Shown: in pieces, positions 1 through 7,558 of the stretch
Position numbering within the stretch: position 1 is the first letter of the stretch
Layout of the letters: every line of letters starts with the position of its first letter
Source: Gemmatimonadota bacterium
GTDB taxonomy: Bacteria > Latescibacterota > UBA2968 > GCA-2709665
Assembly: GCA_028877215.1 (NCBI GenBank)
Contig: JAPPFJ010000017.1
Location: forward strand, 1 to 64,000
Length of the DNA: 64,000 nucleotides
Direction: 5' to 3'
Made by a program: the position numbers and the translations under genes
Notes under the pieces: generated by a model
What the model was told of the DNA's origin: nothing
Database searches by the model: none
Seen by the model: only the letters and a program-made list of their open reading frames with translations

Positions 1-61
1 GGCTCAACGTCACTTCATCTTTGACTATCGTCTCAACTTCGGAGGCTGTATATTGTCTCAT
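1..61 (-). CDS. 5' end of an unidentified leftward gene, cut by the window edge
   Basis: Read leftward, an ATG at 61-59 opens a frame of 20 codons that runs off the window. It begins MRQYTASEVETI. A purine-rich GAGAAAGG lies about 7 bases upstream and could be the ribosome binding site. Twenty residues are too few to name a family. Its position beside an AT-rich segment and an IS21 remnant makes a mobile-element gene plausible, but that is inference from context only. Confidence 0.35.
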   Translation of the reverse strand, partial: MRQYTASEVETIVKDEVTLS

Positions 62-62
62 C

Positions 63-135
63 GAGCGTATCCTTTCTCCCTCGTCTGAGGGGCCTCGTGG
101 GTTAATTGTGATACTAAAGGATACGCTCTTTTTTT
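63..135. promoter_or_regulatory. Long stem-loop: rightward terminator or leftward leader that hides a ribosome binding site
   Basis: GAGCGTATCCTTT at 63-75 is the exact reverse complement of AAAGGATACGCTC at 116-128, and seven T follow at 129-135. The 40-base loop holds a second small hairpin (CCCTC/GAGGG). Read rightward this is terminator-like. Read leftward, the same arm contains the AAAGG expected to be the Shine-Dalgarno of the gene starting at 61, so the hairpin could block translation of read-through transcripts. Both readings are inference; the inverted repeat is directly visible. Confidence 0.55.
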
Positions 136-215
136 ACCTCATCCACAACTTTTGAATATAACTCGAGTTAATTTAAATGAACGTAGAAATGTATTACTGC
201 GAAGAATTAGAGAAC

Positions 216-260
216 TTATTGGTACGGTAGGTTATGATTCTATAATACACGGACCAATAA
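216..260 (+). promoter_or_regulatory. Promoter with flanking inverted repeat upstream of the FG-GAP gene
   Basis: TTGGTA (219-224), a 16-base spacer and a perfect TATAAT (241-246) form a plausible sigma-70 promoter 67 bases upstream of the start at 313. TTATTGGT (216-223) and ACCAATAA (253-260) are exact inverted repeats that overlap the -35 box and lie just past the -10 box, so a regulator could bind there. Confidence 0.45.
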
Positions 261-312
261 TACACATTCATATTGAACAACAATCTATCGCACAAGGAGG
301 TTTAAACGAGAT

Positions 313-1401
313 ATGAAAACACTCATCTTTGTACTCCTGTCCTGGCCAGTTGCAACATTTGCCCAACTTACTCCTGTCTACTCGACCGATTCAAAAGAAT
401 GGGTGTATAAGGCATATGTTGCCAATTTTAGCGGCAACAATAATGTAGAAATAGGATTGGGGGTTGGAAATTTTGACAAGGCTCAACTGGTATTTATAGA
501 CGCTAATTCAAAACAAGAATTAGCAAAAATACCAGCTCCTGTCAGTAATCCACAAGACCGTCATCTTTGCGATACTGATGGAAATGGGGTTTATGAGTTA
601 TTGCATGTTACCCCTGGTATAGAGGGACCCGGCCCACACTGGGACAAAGTTGGTTTCACTCTTTATGAGATCAAGGACAACATCTTAACTGAGGAAGCTA
701 ATACTGAATTTCATGGTGTTTGGGCGGATATTGGAGATTTGAACGGTGACGGGAACGATGAGATTGTTCTTTCTACAATGCCGGAAGGAGGTACTGAATT
801 CTCTGGCGATGGCCCCTGGGACATTATAGTTCTTTCCCGAGAAGGAACGGGCTTTAGACGTATTGCCAATGTTACGCTTCCCACCACACATATGATAACA
901 AGTGTGGCTGATCTTGACGGCGATGGCAAGGCAGAACTTATAATTCTGCGTTCAGGTTATTTCTCAAGAGATTCAGTTACTAATGAACAGATCCCTCATT
1001 TGAGTGTGTATTCTTATGAGGATGAGTCAACGTTAAGGTTAGTGGACGAAGTGCAGATCCCAATGGAACGTAAAGGCAATTTGGGATTATTGTGGATCCA
1101 ACCATTGGAGCAAAATAGGCATCGGATCGTAATTCCAATTCCAGTGCCTTATGTTCCGGGAACGGAAGATTCTGCTATTGACCGTTATCAAGGATTTCAG
1201 TTAGAAGGGGGACAGCTTTCTGCTGAATTGGAGCCTTTGTCGTTTAAATGGGAAACTTATCTTAGTGCGCCTTGGAAGCTAGACCTATTCACAACTGTTG
1301 AAACTAGTGGCGATTTACCGCCAGATTCGTTTCAGTTAGTGAATCGCCGACAATTATTCTTGAACGGTGGTCTCCCTCCGGCACTACCGAAACGGCGATA
1401 G
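313..1401 (+). CDS. Secreted FG-GAP/VCBS-type repeat protein
   Basis: A 362-residue protein with a signal peptide (hydrophobic residues 3-17, cleavage likely after TFA-Q). Three calcium-loop-like motifs are visible: DTDGNGVYEL (about 88), DLNGDGNDEI (about 142) and DLDGDGKAEL (about 200). These are typical of FG-GAP/VCBS beta-propeller blades, which usually mediate surface adhesion or ligand binding; no catalytic motif is seen. The start is well supported by AAGGAGG about 10 bases upstream. Codon use and base composition are clearly more AT-rich than in everything from 2.2 to 47 kb, and the gene lies between a partial unidentified gene and an IS21 remnant, so recent acquisition is likely. The ligand is unknown. 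Confidence 0.8.
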   Translation: MKTLIFVLLSWPVATFAQLTPVYSTDSKEWVYKAYVANFSGNNNVEIGLGVGNFDKAQLVFIDANSKQELAKIPAPVSNPQDRHLCDTDGNGVYELLHVTPGIEGPGPHWDKVGFTLYEIKDNILTEEANTEFHGVWADIGDLNGDGNDEIVLSTMPEGGTEFSGDGPWDIIVLSREGTGFRRIANVTLPTTHMITSVADLDGDGKAELIILRSGYFSRDSVTNEQIPHLSVYSYEDESTLRLVDEVQIPMERKGNLGLLWIQPLEQNRHRIVIPIPVPYVPGTEDSAIDRYQGFQLEGGQLSAELEPLSFKWETYLSAPWKLDLFTTVETSGDLPPDSFQLVNRRQLFLNGGLPPALPKRR

Positions 1402-1423
1402 TTTTCCTAAAAACTAATCAATA

Positions 1424-1459
1424 AACAACCCCTGGACCGATCGCGGCCCAGGGGTTGTT
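1424..1459 (+). terminator. Hairpin after the FG-GAP gene
   Basis: AACAACCCCTGG (1424-1435) is exactly complementary to CCAGGGGTTGTT (1448-1459) with a 12-base loop, starting 22 bases after the stop codon at 1401. The T-run after the stem is weak, so termination may be inefficient. Confidence 0.7.
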
Positions 1460-1878
1460 CTTAGTTCATTTTAGCAACTCCCGTTTATCGGTCCTGCCGT
1501 TGTCTAACGCGTTCCCGTCCCAACTCCGGAGCTGCTTCCAAGATCGCACCTATTGAGATTCCGGAAATCGACCTCGCAAACTGGAATGCTTCCCAGGTGT
1601 CGGGATTAACTGAATCGACAACTTTGATACTCAGCCAGCCAAAAAGGGAGGGAGATCTCACAAGACAAATTACCATTTATCAAAATGGTGATTAGAGAAT
1701 TTTCAGACAGGAGCTATAACTGTCAATGATCGCCCATATGCGGCCACCTCAGGATCGCCTTAATCAGGCCAGTTGAAGATCGGCATAGTCAGGCCACGTG
1801 GGGTACGATTGAGGTTTCGGACTTTCCGGCGACGTTTCTACCTTCTGAGTGTCTCCCTGACAGTCAGGAGGGAAGATC

Positions 1879-2125
1879 ATGGCAAACCGGAGGTTCGAGA
1901 TGTATCAGTATCGCCAGGTATTGACGCGTATGCGTTTGGGCGAGTCGGGTCGTGCGATCGCCTGTTCACGGTTGATAGGTCGGCAGAAGGCCAGCGCCTG
2001 TCTGCGTGCGGACACGCACAGGCAGGCGCTTCGAGAGGTGGCATGCCACGAGGGATGGCTGGAGGTTTCCAGCGTGTTGCCCGTTGATGCGACCCTCGCG
2101 CAAGTTCTGCAGGTTGCCTCCTCGA
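1879..2125 (+). pseudogene. istA-like transposase, N-terminal fragment only
   Basis: After a good AGGAGGG ribosome site the frame begins MANRRFEMYQYRQVLTRM, a start I recognise from IS21-family IstA transposases, and continues through GRQKAS and EGWLE to LPVDATLAQVL near 2115. Beyond that the open frame only runs antisense through guaA and has no IstA similarity. The DDE catalytic region is missing. About 11 residues encoded by a palindrome (1994-2029) interrupt the N-terminal helix-turn-helix region between KAS and LREVACHEGW. The fragment is best treated as a pseudogene. Confidence 0.7.
1994..2029. repeat. Palindromic insert inside the istA fragment
   Basis: GCGCCTGTCTGCGTG (1994-2008) and CACGCACAGGCAGGCGC (2013-2029) form a near-perfect hairpin. 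Removing about 33 bases restores the usual IstA spacing (KAS followed by LREV), which suggests an in-frame insertion of a small palindromic unit. Confidence 0.55.
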
Positions 2126-2202
2126 GGATTGAATTCAAACATACCGACAGCGCGGCCCTCGGCCTTTCGAATCCGCCGCGAGACCGTCCACAATCCCGGA
2201 CC

Positions 2203-4002
2203 CTACTCCCACTCGACCGTTCCAGGCGGCTTGTGCGTCACGTCGTAAAACACCGCCTCGACGCCTCCCACATCCAGAATCTCACGCGCGAGTTTCCGTA
2301 CGAAATCGAAAGGCAGCGCGCTGAACCGCGCCGTCATGAAGTCCGGTGTTTCCACCGGCCTCAGGACCACGGTCTCCGCGACGCCGTCGGATGTCAACGG
2401 CAGCAGGACAGTGGGCATCTGAGACACCGTCTTCGACAGGCCCTCACGCTCGAGGGCCGCCATCGCCAGCGCGTCCACGGCCCTGAGAAGGTCCAGACGG
2501 GACTGGGTCAGGAAGGCCCGCTTCAGCTTCAGTTCAGGAAGCGCCGATGGCGCCAGGAGGTAGACGACGCGGTTGATCGCGGATACCGCATTTGTGACAC
2601 GCGTGGAAACGTCCTCCAGAACCTCCCAGTTCGCCTCACCCCAGACAACCGCGGGGTGAGCGTAGGTGCGGAAGTCTCCCTGAACGCCCACGCTCTTCAG
2701 GGGCAGCAGGCGGAGGCCCAGTCCGGCGCGGACCGCGATATCGCGGGCGGCTTCCTCGGCCTCCGCCTGCGGCGTATCGGCGCCGTCTCCCCGGGAACAG
2801 AGGCAGCGCACGGACAGCCCCGGTCCGGGGAAAGGCTGGCGCCAAATCAGATGCGGAGGCAGGCCGAGGGCAATCCCCAGTTCGCGCACTTCGTCCTTGT
2901 AGAGGTGTGCCAGCGGTTCGATGACGAGACCGCGGGCGATCAATTCCTCTACGGCGTCCACCCGGTTGTGGTGCGTCTTGATCACCGCGGCGTGTTCCGT
3001 ACCGCCGGATTCGATGGTATCCGGATAAAGCGTGCCCTGGCCCAGCAGCCAGCCATCGGAATCCAGTTCCATTCGGGCCAATACGCGATCCTTGACTTCG
3101 AGAAACGCCCGGCCGACGGCCAGCCGCTTCTCTTCCGGTTCCACCACACCCTCGGTGCTCAGTAAAAACGCTTGCGTCGCATCTTCTACAATCAGATTTT
3201 CGAATCCTTCGCTCGTGAGCGCGTCAGAAACTTCGGCGGATTCCCCCTTTCGCATAAAGCCGTTGTTGATGTGCAACCCCAGCACCCGCTCCGGGCCGAT
3301 CGCGCGGTTGAAAAGCGCAAAGGCCACACTTGAGTCCACGCCGCCGGAAACCAGCAGGAACACGCGCTTCCGCCCGACCCGCTCCTGAATCTCCTTCGTC
3401 GCCGTTTCCACGTAATTGGCCATCGTCCAGGTACGCGGCGCCTTGCAGATATTCAGGAAATTGTCCAGTATATCCATGCCGCGAGCGGTATGCGCAACCT
3501 CCGGATGGAACTGCAGTCCATAGACGTTGCGCCGCGCATCCCCGACCGCGGCCGTCGCGCAATCCTCGGTCGCGCCCAGCACTTCGAACCCCTCCGGCAA
3601 ACGGCCGACCACGTCGCCGTGGCTCATCCACACCACCTGAGACGATTCCATGCCCGCGAACAGGCCTGTTGTGGACTGAATCCGCAGTTCCGCCGATCCG
3701 TACTCGCGGATATCACCCCGGGCAACCTCCCCGCCCAGTTCCCGGCAGACCAGCTGGTGGCCGTAACAGAGCCCGAGTACGGGCAGACCTGTTTTCAGGT
3801 GCGCGCGATTGAACGCAGGCTGATCCGGGTCGTAGACGCTGGCGGGTCCTCCGGACAGAATCAGCCCGGAGTATCCATTCACCGCGGTGGCGTCCACGTC
3901 GGGCCGGAAGACTTCCGAATAGACCCGCAATCGGCGGACGCGATTTGCGATCAGGTGGGCGTATTGCCCCCCGAAATCCAGCACGGCGATGCCGTTTTGC
4001 AT
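2203..4002 (-). CDS. guaA: GMP synthase (glutamine-hydrolysing), long eukaryote-like form
   Basis: Converts XMP to GMP with ATP and glutamine. Residues 1-190 are the class I glutamine amidotransferase: GLCYGHQL carries the nucleophile Cys near 98 and QFHPEVAHT the His/Glu pair. The PP-loop ATP site SGGVDSS follows near 219, and the protein ends KPPGTVEWE as GuaA does. At 599 residues it is about 75 longer than the usual bacterial enzyme. The extra sequence lies in the C-terminal domain, where KSVGVQGD, INRVVY, VSQMP and TPDFMT match the layout of human GMPS rather than E. coli GuaA. The start is an ATG with GGAG upstream. It lies 56 bases downstream of nadB and is probably co-transcribed with it. 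Confidence 0.95.
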   Translation of the reverse strand: MQNGIAVLDFGGQYAHLIANRVRRLRVYSEVFRPDVDATAVNGYSGLILSGGPASVYDPDQPAFNRAHLKTGLPVLGLCYGHQLVCRELGGEVARGDIREYGSAELRIQSTTGLFAGMESSQVVWMSHGDVVGRLPEGFEVLGATEDCATAAVGDARRNVYGLQFHPEVAHTARGMDILDNFLNICKAPRTWTMANYVETATKEIQERVGRKRVFLLVSGGVDSSVAFALFNRAIGPERVLGLHINNGFMRKGESAEVSDALTSEGFENLIVEDATQAFLLSTEGVVEPEEKRLAVGRAFLEVKDRVLARMELDSDGWLLGQGTLYPDTIESGGTEHAAVIKTHHNRVDAVEELIARGLVIEPLAHLYKDEVRELGIALGLPPHLIWRQPFPGPGLSVRCLCSRGDGADTPQAEAEEAARDIAVRAGLGLRLLPLKSVGVQGDFRTYAHPAVVWGEANWEVLEDVSTRVTNAVSAINRVVYLLAPSALPELKLKRAFLTQSRLDLLRAVDALAMAALEREGLSKTVSQMPTVLLPLTSDGVAETVVLRPVETPDFMTARFSALPFDFVRKLAREILDVGGVEAVFYDVTHKPPGTVEWE

Positions 4003-4058
4003 GCAGGCTTCTCCAGGGCGCGCGCACGACTCAGGATGCTGCCCTGCCGGGCGAAGGT

Positions 4059-5711
4059 TCAGACATTCAGGGCCGCCTGCCAGTCGATTTCGGACGACTG
4101 CCAGGTCTCGCGGGCGGACAGGACCGTATCCGACGGTGTCGCCGTGTCGTCCGCAGGACAGTCCACGTTATAGTGGAGGCCCCTGCTTTCGCGCCGCTTG
4201 AGTGCGCAGCGAACAGCGAGCGCGGCCACGGTGGTGATGTTTCTCAACTCCAGGAGCGCTTCCGTAACCCTGGTCCGCTTGTAGAATTCCTCGACCTCCC
4301 GGGCAATAACGCCAATTCGCCGGGCCGCCCGTTTCAACCTGAAGTCGGAACGTACGATGCCAACGTAATCCCACATCAACCTCCGGAGCTCCGATCGATC
4401 ATGGGACAGAAGCACCCATTCCTCGGCGTTGAACACGTCGTCATCCCGCCAGAGGGGTACGTCGGGAAAGCCGGTTACCCTGTCCAGACGCCGGGACGCG
4501 TGGCGCCAGGCGCGATCCGAAAACACCAGCGCCTCGAGAAGTGAATTGCTGGCCAGCCGATTCGCGCCGTGCAGACCGGTGTGCGCCACCTCCCCGGAGG
4601 CGTAGAGCCCTTCGATATCCGTACGACCCCAGAGGTCGGTCGACACGCCGCCGCACATATAGTGAGCCGCGGGCACGACGGGGATGGGCTGCCGGGTGAT
4701 ATCGACGTTGAGCGCGAGGCACCGCCGATGGATGTTCGGAAAACGCGCTCGAATCTCGGCGGCGGGCACGTGGGTGACGTCGAGATACACGCAGGGAGCG
4801 CCGCTCTTCTTCAGCTCGTTGTCGATTGCCCTGGCAACGATATCGCGCGGCGCCAGCGCCCCCATATCGTGATAGGCGTCCATGAAGGAATGACCGTGAC
4901 GATCCACCAGCACGCCGCCGTGACCGCGCACCGCCTCGGAAATCAGGAACGAATCGGCCTCCGAATGGTAGAGCGTCGTGGGGTGAAACTGCATAAACTC
5001 CAGATTGGCTATCGGCGCCCCCGCCCGGTAGGCCATGGCGATCCCGTCGCCGGTTGCGATCCCCGGGTTGGTTGTGTGCGTATAAATCTGCCCCGCCCCG
5101 CCGGAACACAGAAGCGTGACGCGCGCCAGGAATCGCCGGACGCGGCCTGACGCTGAATCCAGTACGTAGGCCCCCCAGCAATGAATCCGACCCTGCGGTT
5201 CGCTCCTGACGCCGAAGAGATGGTGTTCCGTGATCAGGTCCACCGCCATATGGTGTTCGAACCGCGTTATGTTGGGGTGCGCCTCGACCGCTTCGGTCAG
5301 CGCCCGTTCGATTTCCCTTCCGGTAAGGTCCGCCGCATGGACAATCCGGTTCCTGGTGTGCCCACCTTCCCGCCCCAGCGCCAGACGCCCGGCAGAGCCG
5401 GTTGTAAATGCGGCGCCCCAGTCGATCAATTCCCGAACCATCCTCGGACCCTGTCCAACCACCAGCTCCACGGTCTCCCTGCGGCAGAGACCGGCCCCGG
5501 CCGCGAGCGTGTCAGCCGCGTGACGTCCGAAGGAATCGTCCGAATCGAATACCGCGGCGATTCCCCCCTGGGCATAGTTCGTATTCGACTCCTGGGACTC
5601 CTTCTTGGTAATCACCGCGACGGAGGCGGACTCGGCCGCTCTCAGCGCAAATGAAAGGCCGGCAATACCACTGCCTATAACCAGATAGTCGGTTTCCCAG
5701 ACTTCGGACAC
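4059..5711 (-). CDS. nadB: L-aspartate oxidase
   Basis: A flavoprotein that oxidises L-aspartate to iminoaspartate, the first step of de novo NAD synthesis; cytosolic. The N-terminus has the FAD-binding GSGIAGLSFAL motif (about 13-23). Further family landmarks are TNYAQGGIAA (about 44), GREGGHTRNRI (about 114) and HYMCGGVSTD (about 352). The length of 550 matches NadB rather than the larger SdhA. The start is a GTG at 5711 with GGAGGGG upstream; no ATG gives a better fit. No nadA or nadC is next to it. It follows a 67-residue gene by 48 bases and precedes guaA, so the three are probably one leftward transcript. Confidence 0.93.
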   Translation of the reverse strand: MSEVWETDYLVIGSGIAGLSFALRAAESASVAVITKKESQESNTNYAQGGIAAVFDSDDSFGRHAADTLAAGAGLCRRETVELVVGQGPRMVRELIDWGAAFTTGSAGRLALGREGGHTRNRIVHAADLTGREIERALTEAVEAHPNITRFEHHMAVDLITEHHLFGVRSEPQGRIHCWGAYVLDSASGRVRRFLARVTLLCSGGAGQIYTHTTNPGIATGDGIAMAYRAGAPIANLEFMQFHPTTLYHSEADSFLISEAVRGHGGVLVDRHGHSFMDAYHDMGALAPRDIVARAIDNELKKSGAPCVYLDVTHVPAAEIRARFPNIHRRCLALNVDITRQPIPVVPAAHYMCGGVSTDLWGRTDIEGLYASGEVAHTGLHGANRLASNSLLEALVFSDRAWRHASRRLDRVTGFPDVPLWRDDDVFNAEEWVLLSHDRSELRRLMWDYVGIVRSDFRLKRAARRIGVIAREVEEFYKRTRVTEALLELRNITTVAALAVRCALKRRESRGLHYNVDCPADDTATPSDTVLSARETWQSSEIDWQAALNV

Positions 5712-5759
5712 GGTCGGTCTACCCCTCCGGTGGCGTTGGCGGTGCGGCGGCAGCGTGAA

Positions 5760-5963
5760 TTACTCCCTTGTTTTTACAATTTCCCTGAGGAAGTCTTCCG
5801 CCGAAAACTCGTTGCAGGCTGTGGCCTCAATCAGCAGATCCAGAATCTCTCGCCGGGTGCGCCGGTCGTATATCAGGTCTTCGAATACCTCCCTGGCCTT
5901 TCTGCTCCCGAGTGCCTGCTCGATTTCTCCCGGAGTCATCCACTTGCCGCCCGTTGACGACAT
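5760..5963 (-). CDS. Small conserved-looking protein of unknown function
   Basis: A 67-residue, charged, mostly helical protein (begins MSSTGGKWMTPGEIE, ends EIVKTRE). It has a good ribosome site (CAGGAGG about 8 bases before the ATG) and lies 48 bases upstream of nadB on the same strand, which supports a real first gene of that operon. No metal site, membrane segment or DNA-binding motif is evident. I do not recognise the family. Confidence 0.65.
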   Translation of the reverse strand: MSSTGGKWMTPGEIEQALGSRKAREVFEDLIYDRRTRREILDLLIEATACNEFSAEDFLREIVKTRE

Positions 5964-6200
5964 GCCACAATCCTCCTGTTTTAAAACGGCTTAAATACTT
6001 CCTGAGAAGACGAAAAAAGCGGAAATCCAATACAGTGCCAACCGGTTCTGCCCATCCACGGGAAGCGGGTCGCATGGGTACGGTCTTTGCCGCGCGCGCA
6101 CCCCGCCGCAGCTTCGATTTCCAGATCGCGGCAATCTCATTCGGTTGCCAACGAATATAAAAATGAGTACACTTGAATTCGAATCCCTTACGAGGTACGG

Positions 6201-6614
6201 ATGGCCGTAAACGACCTGCCAGCACTCAATGCGATATTCAACACGATTGGCGCCGTCTTTCTCCTGATCGGCTATTTACAGATCCGGCGCGGCAACGTCC
6301 GGCAACACAGGCGAATGATGCTTTTCGCCCTCGTCTTTTCGGCCCTGTTTCTGTCTTCGTATCTGTTCTATCACTTCAAGGTCGGGTCCGTGCCCTATCC
6401 TCACCACGACTGGACCCGCGGCGTCTATTTTGCCGTCCTGGTCCCGCACATCGTACTGGCCGCACTGAACGCGCCGTTCGTCCTCGCGGTTGTATGGCTT
6501 GCCCTGCGGGGGCGATACCAGCCACACAAACGCCTCGCCCGCTGGGTTTGGCCGGTCTGGATGTTCGTGTGCGTCAGCGGCGTGATCATCTACGTGATGC
6601 TCTACCAGCTCTAA
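6201..6614 (+). CDS. DUF420 membrane protein (CtaM/YozB-like)
   Basis: 137 residues with four predicted membrane helices. Conserved His residues in DUF420 positions are visible (RQHRRMM about 35, FYHFK about 57, PHIVLAALN about 83, YQPHKRLARW about 108). Characterised members of the family (CtaM in Firmicutes) are needed for maturation of haem-copper oxidase, so a role in respiratory oxidase assembly is plausible but not shown here. GAGGT precedes the ATG. It lies 19 bases upstream of a TIGR01777 epimerase gene on the same strand. No oxidase genes are in the window. Confidence 0.88.
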   Translation: MAVNDLPALNAIFNTIGAVFLLIGYLQIRRGNVRQHRRMMLFALVFSALFLSSYLFYHFKVGSVPYPHHDWTRGVYFAVLVPHIVLAALNAPFVLAVVWLALRGRYQPHKRLARWVWPVWMFVCVSGVIIYVMLYQL

Positions 6615-6633
6615 TAAACGAAGGAGGCACCCC

Positions 6634-7530
6634 ATGACCGTACTCGTGACGGGTTCGACAGGACTCGTCGGTTCTTCTCTCGTTCCGCATCTCGAAGCCT
6701 GCGGCCACCGCGTCCTGCGGCTGGTTCGCACGAGTCCGAAAGACGACCTGGAGCGGCGGTGGGACCCGGAATCGGGAGAACTTGCGCCTGCCGCCCTCGA
6801 AGGAATCCAGGCCGTGGTGCATCTCGCAGGCGAGAACATCGCTTCGGGCAGGTGGAACGAAGCAAAGAAGAGCAGGATCCGCAGCAGCCGCGAAGATGGC
6901 ACCCGGCTTCTGGCGCAGGGCCTTGCTGGGCTGCAGACCCCCCCCGGCGTTCTGGTTTCCGCGTCGGCGATCGGATATTACAGTAACCGCGGCGACGAAA
7001 TCCTCAACGAGGAAAGCCCGCCTGGCGACGACTTCCTTGCGGAGACGTGCATTGCGTGGGAGAATGCCGCGCGGCCCGCGGCTGACGCCGGCGTCCGTAC
7101 GGTAAACCTGCGAATCGGAATCGTACTCAGCGCGGACGGCGGCGCGCTGGCCAAAATGCTGTTCCCGTTCAGGATGGGCGTTGGAGGCGTGATCGGCGGC
7201 GGCAATCAGTATATGAGCTGGGTCTCTCTGGGCGATCTGACACGAATCATCGTTCACGTGCTTAACACCGAAACGCTCGCGGGCCCCGTCAACGCCGTGT
7301 CGCCGGCGCCGGTGACAAACCGGGAATTCACCAAAACACTGGGGGGTGTGCTGTCTCGTCCGACGCTCTTCCCCATGCCGGCATTCGCCGCCAAACTTGC
7401 ATTCGGGGAAATGGCGGATGCCCTGCTGCTGTCCAGCACCCGCGTCACGCCCACCCGGCTGCAGGAATCCGGATACGATTTTCAACACCCCGAACTCGAA
7501 GGCGCGCTTCGACACGTACTGGAACGATAG
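6634..7530 (+). CDS. TIGR01777-family NAD(P)-dependent epimerase/dehydratase (YfcH-like)
   Basis: 298 residues with an N-terminal Rossmann fold: VTGSTGLVGSSLVPHL (about 4-19), the NAD-side VHLAGENIASGRW (about 66), the SASAIGYYS active-site strand (about 107) and a C-terminal DUF1731 region with PMPAFAAKLAFGEMAD and LLSSTRVTPTRL. These are hallmarks of the SulA/YfcH TIGR01777 family, whose substrate is generally unknown. A strong AAGGAGG lies upstream. It follows the DUF420 gene by 19 bases, so the two are probably an operon. Confidence 0.92.
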   Translation: MTVLVTGSTGLVGSSLVPHLEACGHRVLRLVRTSPKDDLERRWDPESGELAPAALEGIQAVVHLAGENIASGRWNEAKKSRIRSSREDGTRLLAQGLAGLQTPPGVLVSASAIGYYSNRGDEILNEESPPGDDFLAETCIAWENAARPAADAGVRTVNLRIGIVLSADGGALAKMLFPFRMGVGGVIGGGNQYMSWVSLGDLTRIIVHVLNTETLAGPVNAVSPAPVTNREFTKTLGGVLSRPTLFPMPAFAAKLAFGEMADALLLSSTRVTPTRLQESGYDFQHPELEGALRHVLER

Positions 7531-7558
7531 TTGCCCGTCGAAAGAGCCAATCCGGCAT

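Larger units (their letters stand above)
1721..2125 (+). mobile_element. Truncated IS21-family element (left end plus 5' part of istA)
   Basis: Starting TGTCAATG at 1721, the sequence has about four copies of a 25-bp unit with the core GATCG...GGCCA; GGCC recurs at 1742, 1767 and 1792. Serial terminal repeats of this kind are the known layout of IS21 ends. An istA-like frame follows from 1879. Similarity to IstA stops near 2125, about 75 bases before the 3' end of guaA. There is no istB, no right end and no remaining catalytic domain, so the element is dead. Confidence 0.7.

Noticed and set aside
1485-1676. 63-codon leftward frame between the FG-GAP terminator and the IS21 remnant
   Set aside because: No ribosome site, no recognisable homology, and it lies in an AT-rich junction. 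1460-1720 is treated as gene-free.
1879-3165. 428-codon rightward open frame
   Set aside because: Only its first part (to about 2125) is IstA-like. The rest runs antisense to guaA and is an open frame caused by high GC.
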